Assembly (NCBI GenBank): GCA_002692325.1
Contig: NZJU01000047.1
Location: forward strand, 19,809 to 45,805
Reading direction: 5' to 3'
DNA: 25,997 bases
Origin: Candidatus Pelagibacter sp.
GTDB taxonomy: Bacteria > Pseudomonadota > Alphaproteobacteria > Pelagibacterales > Pelagibacteraceae
The notes beneath the pieces were generated by a model that was given only the letters and a program-made list of their open reading frames with translations, did not search any database and was not told the origin of the DNA. Positions 8,928 to 15,384 of the stretch are shown one piece after another. Positions within the stretch are counted from its first letter, which is position 1, and each line of letters starts with the position of its first letter. Made by a program: the position numbers and the translations under genes.

Positions 8928-9056
8928 TTAATGTCTTTTTCTTACTTTCTTAATTCCACAATCTTTACATTTTATCGTTTCAGTTGAACTTGCAGGACCA
9001 AAGCCGAACTGAGTGTCGATAATCTCATATCTGTGCCACCCTATTTTACAGAACAT
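8928..9056 (-). CDS. 42-residue zinc-ribbon-like miniprotein
   Basis: A complete reading frame runs from an ATG at 9056 to TAA at 8928. It encodes 42 residues beginning MFCKIGWHRYE and ending ETIKCKDCGIKKVRKRH. The metal-ligand pattern is C3-x4-H8 ... C30-x2-C33 with a basic tail, which resembles tiny zinc-ribbon proteins (for example the DUF1660-like pattern, from memory). No strong ribosome site is visible. The next gene downstream is the cysteine-rich secreted protein. The clean Cys/His spacing, charged tail and mixed composition, unlike random AT-rich translation, support a real gene. Function unknown. The 8864-9202 stretch otherwise holds only this gene and the 19-codon gene on the other strand. 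Confidence 0.55.
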   Translation of the reverse strand: MFCKIGWHRYEIIDTQFGFGPASSTETIKCKDCGIKKVRKRH

Positions 9057-9120
9057 TTTATACAACCGAGTAATCATAATTTTGACAATAAAAAATATAC
9101 TATCTAATTGGAGGTAAATT

Positions 9121-9180
9121 ATGGCTGGCTATGAAGTTATCATATTAACATTTATTGTTTTAGCATATTTAAACAAGTAA
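9121..9180 (+). CDS. 19-residue hydrophobic peptide with strong Shine-Dalgarno
   Basis: An ATG at 9121 is preceded by TTGGAGG (9108-9114) at ideal spacing, among the strongest ribosome sites I noticed here. The peptide reads MAGYEVIILTFIVLAYLNK and stops at TAA (9178-9180). Residues 6-17 form one short hydrophobic stretch with a Lys end, as in single-pass membrane microproteins. It lies in a gap between divergent and convergent neighbours, so it is not a leader inside another gene. A TTGACA at 9082-9087 and TATACT at 9096-9101 are nearby but not at proper mutual spacing. Function unknown; a membrane microprotein modulating a larger complex is one possibility. The alternative is that the ribosome site is fortuitous. 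Confidence 0.55.
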   Translation: MAGYEVIILTFIVLAYLNK

Positions 9181-9202
9181 AAAAAGATTGGTTAAAGATT
9201 AG

Positions 9203-10537
9203 TTAAAGTTTAATAACAGCAATTGAAGGCGTAAGCTCAAAAATTGCAAAGAGGAGATTATTTTCTTCATCATACTTTAAATCACGTATTCTTTGATTTT
9301 TAAAAAAAATTCTATCTTCACTTAAAATTTTTTCACTTTTTAAATCTATTTCCAAAACATAAATGGAACCTGCCCTTAGAGATGATGCATATAAAAATTC
9401 TTTTTGCTTATTATGGCTGTAAGCAATCTCACTTATTCCTATGGAGGGGGTAAAATTTTTGAATGGTTCTACAAATCCAAAATCGAGATGAGATTTTTTA
9501 TAAGGATCCGTTCCATCGTACTCAATTCCATATGAGGAAATATTCCAACCAAAGTTTTGAATTTTATTTGGAACTTTGTTCATATTGATTTCGTCCCCAC
9601 CTTTCGGACCATGTTCTGAATTAAAAATAATTTTTTTTTTTGGTAAATAAAATAGACCTTGGGGATTACGGTGACCCAAAGAAACTAACTCATGATTACC
9701 GGTTTTTTTATGAATAGATAATATTTTACCATATAATGATTTTAGATCCTGGGCTTTTTTTTGCTCTGTGAATGTGCCAATAGAAAATAAAATTTTTTCA
9801 CCATCATATTTTTCAATTCTCCCTCCTGTTTGAACCGAGTAACTTTTAAAATATTCATTTAAATTAAAAAATAATTCAAAGTTTAATTTTTTTTGATTAT
9901 ATTTTGCTCTAAAGATATTTAATGTAGTGCCTTTGGAATTTTTAATAATTGTGGTTATATAAATATTTTTATCAAGTTTATCATAGTATAAATCTCTGAC
10001 ACCTAAAAATTTATTATTTGAGCTTTCAATCAAATCAACTAAATTATTTTGAATAATTTTCTGATTAAGTTTATCTTTTTTAAAATTTGCTTTTTCAAAA
10101 ATAATAGTTTCACCTAGGCCTGATAAAGCAATAATATTGTCGTCTATAATTTCTATATAATGGGCTCTTTTAGAATTTTCAGTAGCTTTCCAACCTAAAT
10201 TTACATCTAATCTTTCAAATGGTAAAAAGAATTCTTTTATAAGATATTTATTTTTTAGATTTTCAGATTTTTGATATTTTTCTGAAATAAGAAGTCCTTG
10301 ATAGCCTTGTGATTTTTTTTTCTCAATTAATCTATTATTTCTTATTTCATAATATTTGGATCTTAGTTCACTCAGATAATTTCTTTTGATATGTTCCTTA
10401 ATATTTTGAGGAACTAACTCTTTAACAAAAAGATAAAACCTATTTTGTTTATCGTACTGATTAGTTAAAAGAGGCCAAGATATAATTAGAACAATAACAA
10501 AAATTATAAAACTTATTATGTAACCATTTTTTTTCAT
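9203..10537 (-). CDS. membrane-anchored PQQ-dependent sugar dehydrogenase-like beta-propeller, catalytic His apparently replaced
   Basis: The protein of 444 residues has one N-terminal membrane segment (about residues 6-25) and a large domain outside the cytoplasm. The family signature of soluble glucose/aldose dehydrogenases is clear: LGHRNPQGL (288-294) with the PQQ-contact arginine, and SEHGPKGGDEIN (307-318), followed by NFGWNISSYG. These enzymes oxidise aldose sugars with PQQ and calcium. At the place of the catalytic histidine of Acinetobacter sGDH (DHQSGRL), this protein reads VQTGGRI with Q236, so ordinary dehydrogenase activity is doubtful. The N-terminal 100 residues are an unusual charged extension. 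It starts three bases after the TRAP permease stop, so it is likely co-transcribed and may act on or sense the imported substrate. Confidence 0.8.
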   Translation of the reverse strand: MKKNGYIISFIIFVIVLIISWPLLTNQYDKQNRFYLFVKELVPQNIKEHIKRNYLSELRSKYYEIRNNRLIEKKKSQGYQGLLISEKYQKSENLKNKYLIKEFFLPFERLDVNLGWKATENSKRAHYIEIIDDNIIALSGLGETIIFEKANFKKDKLNQKIIQNNLVDLIESSNNKFLGVRDLYYDKLDKNIYITTIIKNSKGTTLNIFRAKYNQKKLNFELFFNLNEYFKSYSVQTGGRIEKYDGEKILFSIGTFTEQKKAQDLKSLYGKILSIHKKTGNHELVSLGHRNPQGLFYLPKKKIIFNSEHGPKGGDEINMNKVPNKIQNFGWNISSYGIEYDGTDPYKKSHLDFGFVEPFKNFTPSIGISEIAYSHNKQKEFLYASSLRAGSIYVLEIDLKSEKILSEDRIFFKNQRIRDLKYDEENNLLFAIFELTPSIAVIKL

Positions 10538-10540
10538 TAA

Positions 10541-12889
10541 CTATAAATTAGATTTTCTTTTATAATTCATATATCCAAATAATAATAAAAATATTACAGA
10601 AAATGGATAAATTACAGATTTATTTGGCCGCATCAAATTTTCTGTTTTTAATTCAGTTATAACATCCCCTGTTTTAAAACCACTTTCTTTAGCTAAACCG
10701 TTCCATTTTAACATGTCCACCCTTAAAATTTGCTCTTCATCACTAAAATTAATTCCGTATTCCTCTAAATTAAAATTATTCTGGAATGATGCCTTTTCAA
10801 TTACAATCAATTTATATCTATCTCCATATTCTGTTTGTCTAGTAATTTTTATGTGTGTTTCTTTTTCTGGATCAAATTGCAGATCTACAAGTAGACTTTT
10901 ATCAAGTTTAATATTCTCAAATTTAGGATAAAATTTATCGAGTATATAGCCAGGTCTAAATAACGACATTGAAATAATTAAAAATACTATTATTTCGTAC
11001 CACTTTAGTTTATTAAATAACCAACCTTGCGTCGAGGCTGTAAATATTAAAATAGCGATAAGAGATGTAACCACGACAATCAAACCGTGCCAGAAATTTT
11101 CTATGCCGATCAACAAAAGTTCTGGATTAAAAATAAATACGATAGGCAAAATTCCAGTTCTTAAACTATACCAAAAAGCCTGGATTCCAGTTTTAATTGG
11201 ATCTGCTTTCGATATTGCTGCCGCAGCATAGGATGCAAGACCTACCGGCGGTGTAACATCTGCCATCAATCCGTAATAGAAAACGTATAGATGTATAGCT
11301 ATTAAAGGGAAAACATAACCAGAAGCGCTGCCTACCTCTACAACTACCTGGGCCATTAAGGCTGCAACTACTAAATAATTAGCTGTCGTTGGCAAACCCA
11401 TTCCCAATATGATGCAAAGCACAGCAGTTAGTAAGAGAAGTGTAATTACATTTCCTCCTGAAATAGCCTCTACAATAACGATTAGGTTATTACTTAAACC
11501 AGTCGATGCTACTGCACCTACAATTATTCCAGCTGTTGCAATTGCAATTGCTACACTAATCATGTTAAGAGCGCCTTTTTCTAATCCAGTGATGACTTTA
11601 TTATATCCTTCACGTATTCCGCTTAATAAACCCTCTTTCAACTGAATTGCAGAAAAAATCTCTTTGACTATTATAATCAAAAATAAAGATAAAATTGAGT
11701 AAAATACAGATGATGCAGCTGTCCAACGCTCAACTAATAATAAATAAACAAGAATAAATATTGGTATTAAAAAATGAATACCGCTTAAAAATGTTTTTCC
11801 TAGTGGTGGTATCTGATCATCAGGTAAACCTTCTATATTAAGTTTTACCGACTCCAAGTGTGAAATATAAAATAAAGCTATATAAGAAATAATTGCGGGT
11901 AAAAAAGCATGAGTGATTACTGTAAAATACGAAATTCCAAGTAGTTCAGCCATTACGAAAGCAGCCGCGCCCATAATTGGTGGCATTATTTGTCCATTAA
12001 CAGATGCTGCAACTTCAATCGCTCCAGCTTTAGTAGGTGTAAGACCAGTTCTTTTCATTATTGGAATTGTGAAAGTTCCAGTTGTCACAGTATTCGCAAC
12101 TGAAGACCCAGAAATCAATCCTGTCAGTCCAGAGGCCAAAATAGCTGCTTTTGCTGGACCCCCTCTCATTTTACCTACTAATGCAAAAGCTAGATTAAGG
12201 AAATATTTTCCACCTCCTGCTGCGTCTAGCGTAGCTCCAAATAAAACAAACAGAAAAATAAAACTAACTGAGACACTAATGGGAATTCCAAAGATTGCTT
12301 CTCCTCCAAACCAATGGTAGCCAACTAGCCTTGTTATAGACAAGCCTTGGTGGGAAATTAAATCAGGCATTTTTTGACCAAAAATTGAAAATAGTAAAAA
12401 TATTAAAGCTATAGCAACCAATGGAATTCCAATGGCCCTTCTAGTTGCTTCTAAAAGTAATAAGATTCCGACGCTCCCAAGGATTAGCTCATAAGGAATT
12501 TTTAGACCTAGAAAATCAACTGCAGCAAGTATGCCTTGCCTATAAACTAAACGTTCATATTCAATAACCAAATAAAATGTAACTAAAATAGAAATTAGAG
12601 CTAAAGTAAAATCAAAAATATTTATATAGGAATGTCTTTTTGATTTCAAAGATGGGTAAGCTAAAAAACAAAGACCCATACCAAAAGCTAGATGAATTGC
12701 TCTTGCTGGGACATCAATAAATTTTCCAAAGTCTAAAAGAAATGGAAGAGGTGAAGCATACCATAATTGGAACACCGACCAAGCTATTGCAAGAAATCCG
12801 ACTAGTTTAAGATTCCAAGTTTTAAGGATTCTTCTAGAACCACCCTCCTCATCGTGTTTCTTAAAAAAACTTTCATTCACTTGCGACAT
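10541..12889 (-). CDS. TRAP transporter fused permease (4TM/12TM, TAXI type) with DUF3394-like C-terminus
   Basis: This is the membrane part of a TRAP-TAXI uptake system, driven by an ion gradient rather than ATP. The 782 residues combine a DctQ-like four-helix part (about 25-170) and a DctM-like part with typical motifs such as LASGLTGLISGSSVANTVTT (about residues 250-275), VNGQIMPPIMGAAAFVMAE and LGMGLPTTANYLV. The last 150 residues form a soluble domain with a PDZ-like GLAKESGFKTGDVITEL stretch, matching the DUF3394 region found on such fused permeases. The ATG at 12889 has no ribosome site and lies only 12 nt past the T-tract of the terminator after the binding-protein gene, so its expression probably depends on readthrough. 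Substrate is not evident. Confidence 0.93.
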   Translation of the reverse strand: MSQVNESFFKKHDEEGGSRRILKTWNLKLVGFLAIAWSVFQLWYASPLPFLLDFGKFIDVPARAIHLAFGMGLCFLAYPSLKSKRHSYINIFDFTLALISILVTFYLVIEYERLVYRQGILAAVDFLGLKIPYELILGSVGILLLLEATRRAIGIPLVAIALIFLLFSIFGQKMPDLISHQGLSITRLVGYHWFGGEAIFGIPISVSVSFIFLFVLFGATLDAAGGGKYFLNLAFALVGKMRGGPAKAAILASGLTGLISGSSVANTVTTGTFTIPIMKRTGLTPTKAGAIEVAASVNGQIMPPIMGAAAFVMAELLGISYFTVITHAFLPAIISYIALFYISHLESVKLNIEGLPDDQIPPLGKTFLSGIHFLIPIFILVYLLLVERWTAASSVFYSILSLFLIIIVKEIFSAIQLKEGLLSGIREGYNKVITGLEKGALNMISVAIAIATAGIIVGAVASTGLSNNLIVIVEAISGGNVITLLLLTAVLCIILGMGLPTTANYLVVAALMAQVVVEVGSASGYVFPLIAIHLYVFYYGLMADVTPPVGLASYAAAAISKADPIKTGIQAFWYSLRTGILPIVFIFNPELLLIGIENFWHGLIVVVTSLIAILIFTASTQGWLFNKLKWYEIIVFLIISMSLFRPGYILDKFYPKFENIKLDKSLLVDLQFDPEKETHIKITRQTEYGDRYKLIVIEKASFQNNFNLEEYGINFSDEEQILRVDMLKWNGLAKESGFKTGDVITELKTENLMRPNKSVIYPFSVIFLLLFGYMNYKRKSNL

Positions 12890-12900
12890 TTAAAGAGCAT

Positions 12901-12933
12901 AAAAAAAAAGGCCCAGTTTTTCAACTGGGCCTT
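12901..12933 (-). terminator. intrinsic terminator between TAXI binding protein and permease
   Basis: On the minus strand an 11-bp perfect stem (arms 12908-12918 and 12923-12933, AAGGCCCAGTT, loop of 4) is followed by nine T residues (12909-12901). It sits 13 bp after the TAXI gene stop and 12 bp before the permease ATG. It would partly stop transcription, giving more binding protein than permease. Confidence 0.9.
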
Positions 12934-12946
12934 AAATTTATTAAGC

Positions 12947-13945
12947 TTACATTAAGCCTTTTTCTTTATAATATTTAACTGCACCCGGATGTAGCGGGGC
13001 AGAAAGACCATCTACTATCATTTTCTTAGGATCTAAATTTGCAAATGCAGGATGTTGTTTTCTAAAATCATCTAAATTTTCAAAAACAGCCTTAGTTACT
13101 GAATAAACTAGATCTTCAGAAACATCAGCACTTGTTACAAAAGATGCCATTGCTCCAAAAGTTGTTACATCTTTCTTAGAAGTTTTGTAAGTTCCTTTAG
13201 GAATGGTTGCAAAGGCATAAAAAGGATTGTCAGCCACCAGCTTTTTAACAGCATCAGTGCTTAAATTAATTATGCTTGCTCCACATCCATCTGTTGATTG
13301 CGCGACACCAGCATTAGGTACGCCGACAGTGTAACCAAAAGCATCAATTTTTTTATCACAAAGAGCTCCTGATTGTTCTGAGGAAGTTAGTTCTGAAGTA
13401 GAACCAAAATATCCAGTATCTACGCCATGCGCTTCCATTAAAACTTCAAAAGTTCCTCTTTGACCTGAGCCAGGGTTACCTATGTTTACCTTTTTACCTT
13501 TTAAAGATTTCCAATCTTTGATTTTAGAACCTTTTCTGGCTATTATTTGAAATGGTTCTGGATGAGCTGAAAAAACTGCTCGTAATTTATCGTAAGGTTT
13601 TACTTTATCAGGTCTTGTGCCATTATAAGCATGGTACTGCCAGTCTGACTGGGCCACACCGAATTGTAACTCACCTTGCATAATTTGACCTATGTTATAA
13701 GTAGAACCACCTGTTGAAGGAGCAGAACATCTATAAGCCTTATCTGTTCCTTTTTTTCTTCCATGATCTGCAGATTGTATTTTTGCCACCATTTTACAAA
13801 CAGCATTACCTACCTGGAAGTAAACTCCAGTAGGACCGCCAGTTCCAATAGAAAAGAACTCAGCTGATTTTGCTATTGAATTAAATGGACTTGATACCGC
13901 AAATAATATCAATGCAGCAGAGATTTTTGTTATTATTTTTCTCAT
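12947..13945 (-). CDS. TAXI-family TRAP transporter solute-binding protein
   Basis: This periplasmic protein of 332 residues delivers solute to the fused permease. It has a signal peptide (MRKIITKISAALILFAVSS..., cleavage likely near IAKSA). The mature start FFSIGTGGPTGVYFQVGNAV is the TAXI hallmark, and later stretches VAQSDWQYHAYNG, GKKVNIGNPGSGQRGTFEVL and APLHPGAVKYYKEKGL at the C-terminus fit the family. The TAXI group binds organic anions such as glutamate in some members; the ligand here is not known. An AAGGGA ribosome site sits seven bases before the ATG, a promoter lies upstream, and a strong terminator lies downstream, so it is likely the most expressed gene of the operon. Confidence 0.95.
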   Translation of the reverse strand: MRKIITKISAALILFAVSSPFNSIAKSAEFFSIGTGGPTGVYFQVGNAVCKMVAKIQSADHGRKKGTDKAYRCSAPSTGGSTYNIGQIMQGELQFGVAQSDWQYHAYNGTRPDKVKPYDKLRAVFSAHPEPFQIIARKGSKIKDWKSLKGKKVNIGNPGSGQRGTFEVLMEAHGVDTGYFGSTSELTSSEQSGALCDKKIDAFGYTVGVPNAGVAQSTDGCGASIINLSTDAVKKLVADNPFYAFATIPKGTYKTSKKDVTTFGAMASFVTSADVSEDLVYSVTKAVFENLDDFRKQHPAFANLDPKKMIVDGLSAPLHPGAVKYYKEKGLM

Positions 13946-13970
13946 TATATATCCCTTCGTTAGAACGATG

Positions 13971-13999
13971 ATTTAACTACTTTGGTACTGTAAGGTCAA
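13971..13999 (-). promoter_or_regulatory. candidate promoter of the TAXI binding-protein gene
   Basis: On the minus strand TTGACC (plus bases 13994-13999) and TTAAAT (13971-13976) are 17 bases apart. A start near 13964 would leave about 19 nt of leader containing AAGGGA. It lies in the 62-bp gap after the aminotransferase, so the binding-protein gene can be expressed independently of it. Confidence 0.5.
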
Positions 14000-14007
14000 A
14001 GAGAATC

Positions 14008-15246
14008 TCAGAATTTTTTGACCCAATTTGAGAGTTTTTTTATGCCCTCAACTACATTTGGGGCATATTTATTAATTAAGGCATCATCTATTGTTTTGTT
14101 GTTTGGTATGTCTCTGAGAAATACAGAACCATCAAAATCTGTAAAACTTAATCTTGCTATCATTTTTTTTGGAGAAAAACCAAAATCTGAACCAGGTAAC
14201 AAAGCTACTCCAGTTTCTTTCAAGATAACTTCACACAATTTTGAGGAGTCTTTCAAATTAACATTTATAAACTCAGGCATTAAATAAAATCCCCCCTGTG
14301 GTTGATTAATCAATACCTTATTAGATTTTAAGTTCGTATAAACGTATTGTCCGACCGCATTAAGTATTTTGATAGTATTATTTAGATAATTACTATAGTC
14401 ACCTTTATAAGCTTCAACAGCAGCGTATTGGGTTGGGGTATTAACTGTTGAGTAAGTTTCACTCGCTAAATTTTTCATAGTTTCCATAAAACTTTTGTGT
14501 TTTTGAGGAACTGCAATAAAGCCCAATCTCCATCCACCAGCACCACACCATTTGCTAAGCCCACTGCTTATAAAAGTATCATCAGGATAATATTTTGAAA
14601 TAGATTCATATTTTTTATCAAAAGATAAATCTGTATAGATCTCATCTGATAGAATAATTAGATTATTTTTTTTTGCGACTTTTGCGATTTCTTTTAAATT
14701 TTTACATTTTGATCCTGAGGGATTATTAGGAGAATTCAAAAATAAGATATTATCTTTTTTTTTACTTGTTTTTAGAGTTTTTTGAATTTGTAAAGGTGAG
14801 GGGAACCAATTTTCATCTCTGGAGGTTTTTACCCAAAGAACTTTATTATCTGCAATAATAGCTTGGGGATGATAAGAGACCCAACTTGACTCTGGTAAAA
14901 TTATATTACCCTTAAATGCTAAATGCATAAGATACATTGCTTCTTTTGAACCAGGCGTAATTAAAATATTGCTGGCAAGATATTTATTACCAGTTCTTTT
15001 AAAAAGGTATTCAGATATAGCTTGTCTTAATTCTAGCAAACCTTGAACTGGCAAGTATTCTTTTTTTACAGCATTGCTTTTTAAACACTCCACAATTTTT
15101 TCAGGCACAGGAAATGGAGATTGACCAAACCCAAATCGGTAAACCCTTTTTCCTAACTTTATTAACTCGTTAGACTTTTCATTAATCGCAAGTGTAGAAG
15201 AAGGTTTAAGATTTTTAATTTTCTTTTTTATAGAGATTTTGACCAT
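14008..15246 (-). CDS. PLP-dependent aminotransferase, class I/II
   Basis: This cytoplasmic enzyme of 412 residues moves an amino group between an amino acid and a 2-oxo acid using pyridoxal phosphate. Seen in order: FGFGQSPFPVP (38-48), the phosphate-anchor region TPGSKEAMYL, NSPNNPSG (171-178), DEIY (201-204), the Schiff-base lysine K232 in SSGLSKWCGAGGWRLG, and RLSF near the end for the carboxylate arginine. These are fold type I aspartate-aminotransferase features. The donor cannot be told from sequence; aspartate, alanine or an aromatic amino acid are all possible. The ATG at 15246 diverges from suv3. It lies upstream of the TRAP genes on the same strand and may share their metabolic context. 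Confidence 0.88.
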   Translation of the reverse strand: MVKISIKKKIKNLKPSSTLAINEKSNELIKLGKRVYRFGFGQSPFPVPEKIVECLKSNAVKKEYLPVQGLLELRQAISEYLFKRTGNKYLASNILITPGSKEAMYLMHLAFKGNIILPESSWVSYHPQAIIADNKVLWVKTSRDENWFPSPLQIQKTLKTSKKKDNILFLNSPNNPSGSKCKNLKEIAKVAKKNNLIILSDEIYTDLSFDKKYESISKYYPDDTFISSGLSKWCGAGGWRLGFIAVPQKHKSFMETMKNLASETYSTVNTPTQYAAVEAYKGDYSNYLNNTIKILNAVGQYVYTNLKSNKVLINQPQGGFYLMPEFINVNLKDSSKLCEVILKETGVALLPGSDFGFSPKKMIARLSFTDFDGSVFLRDIPNNKTIDDALINKYAPNVVEGIKKLSNWVKKF

Positions 15247-15296
15247 TAGTTAATTAAACGCTTTTTAATATATTTAAAATAGCAAAATTAGAACAT

Positions 15297-15325
15297 TTGA
15301 CATATTGATTCGGTCATGTTTTAAT
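15297..15325 (+). promoter_or_regulatory. candidate sigma70 promoter of the suv3-carD operon
   Basis: A perfect TTGACA (15297-15302) is followed after 17 bases by TTTAAT (15320-15325, five of six matches to TATAAT). Transcription would start near 15332, about 53 nt before the helicase ATG. This is the best-spaced promoter I saw in the window. The rest of the 138-bp divergent gap (15247-15384) is AT-rich with no other clear element. Confidence 0.65.
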
Positions 15326-15384
15326 CTTACTTTGTTCTCAAAACTAATCTATATATAGTGTTAAATTAAAATTCAGACATAATT

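Noticed and set aside
9082..9101. TTGACA (9082-9087) and TATACT (9096-9101) as a promoter for the 19-residue peptide
   Set aside because: They are only eight bases apart, too close for sigma70, and no other good -10 fits the TTGACA while keeping the ribosome site in the transcript.
11913..12320. + strand frame of 135 codons inside the TRAP permease gene
   Set aside because: It is the mirror of the strongly conserved DctM motifs on the minus strand; a hydrophobic composition is expected opposite such sequence.
14018..14287. + strand frame of 89 codons within the aminotransferase
   Set aside because: Shadow of the aminotransferase C-terminus; no start signals.
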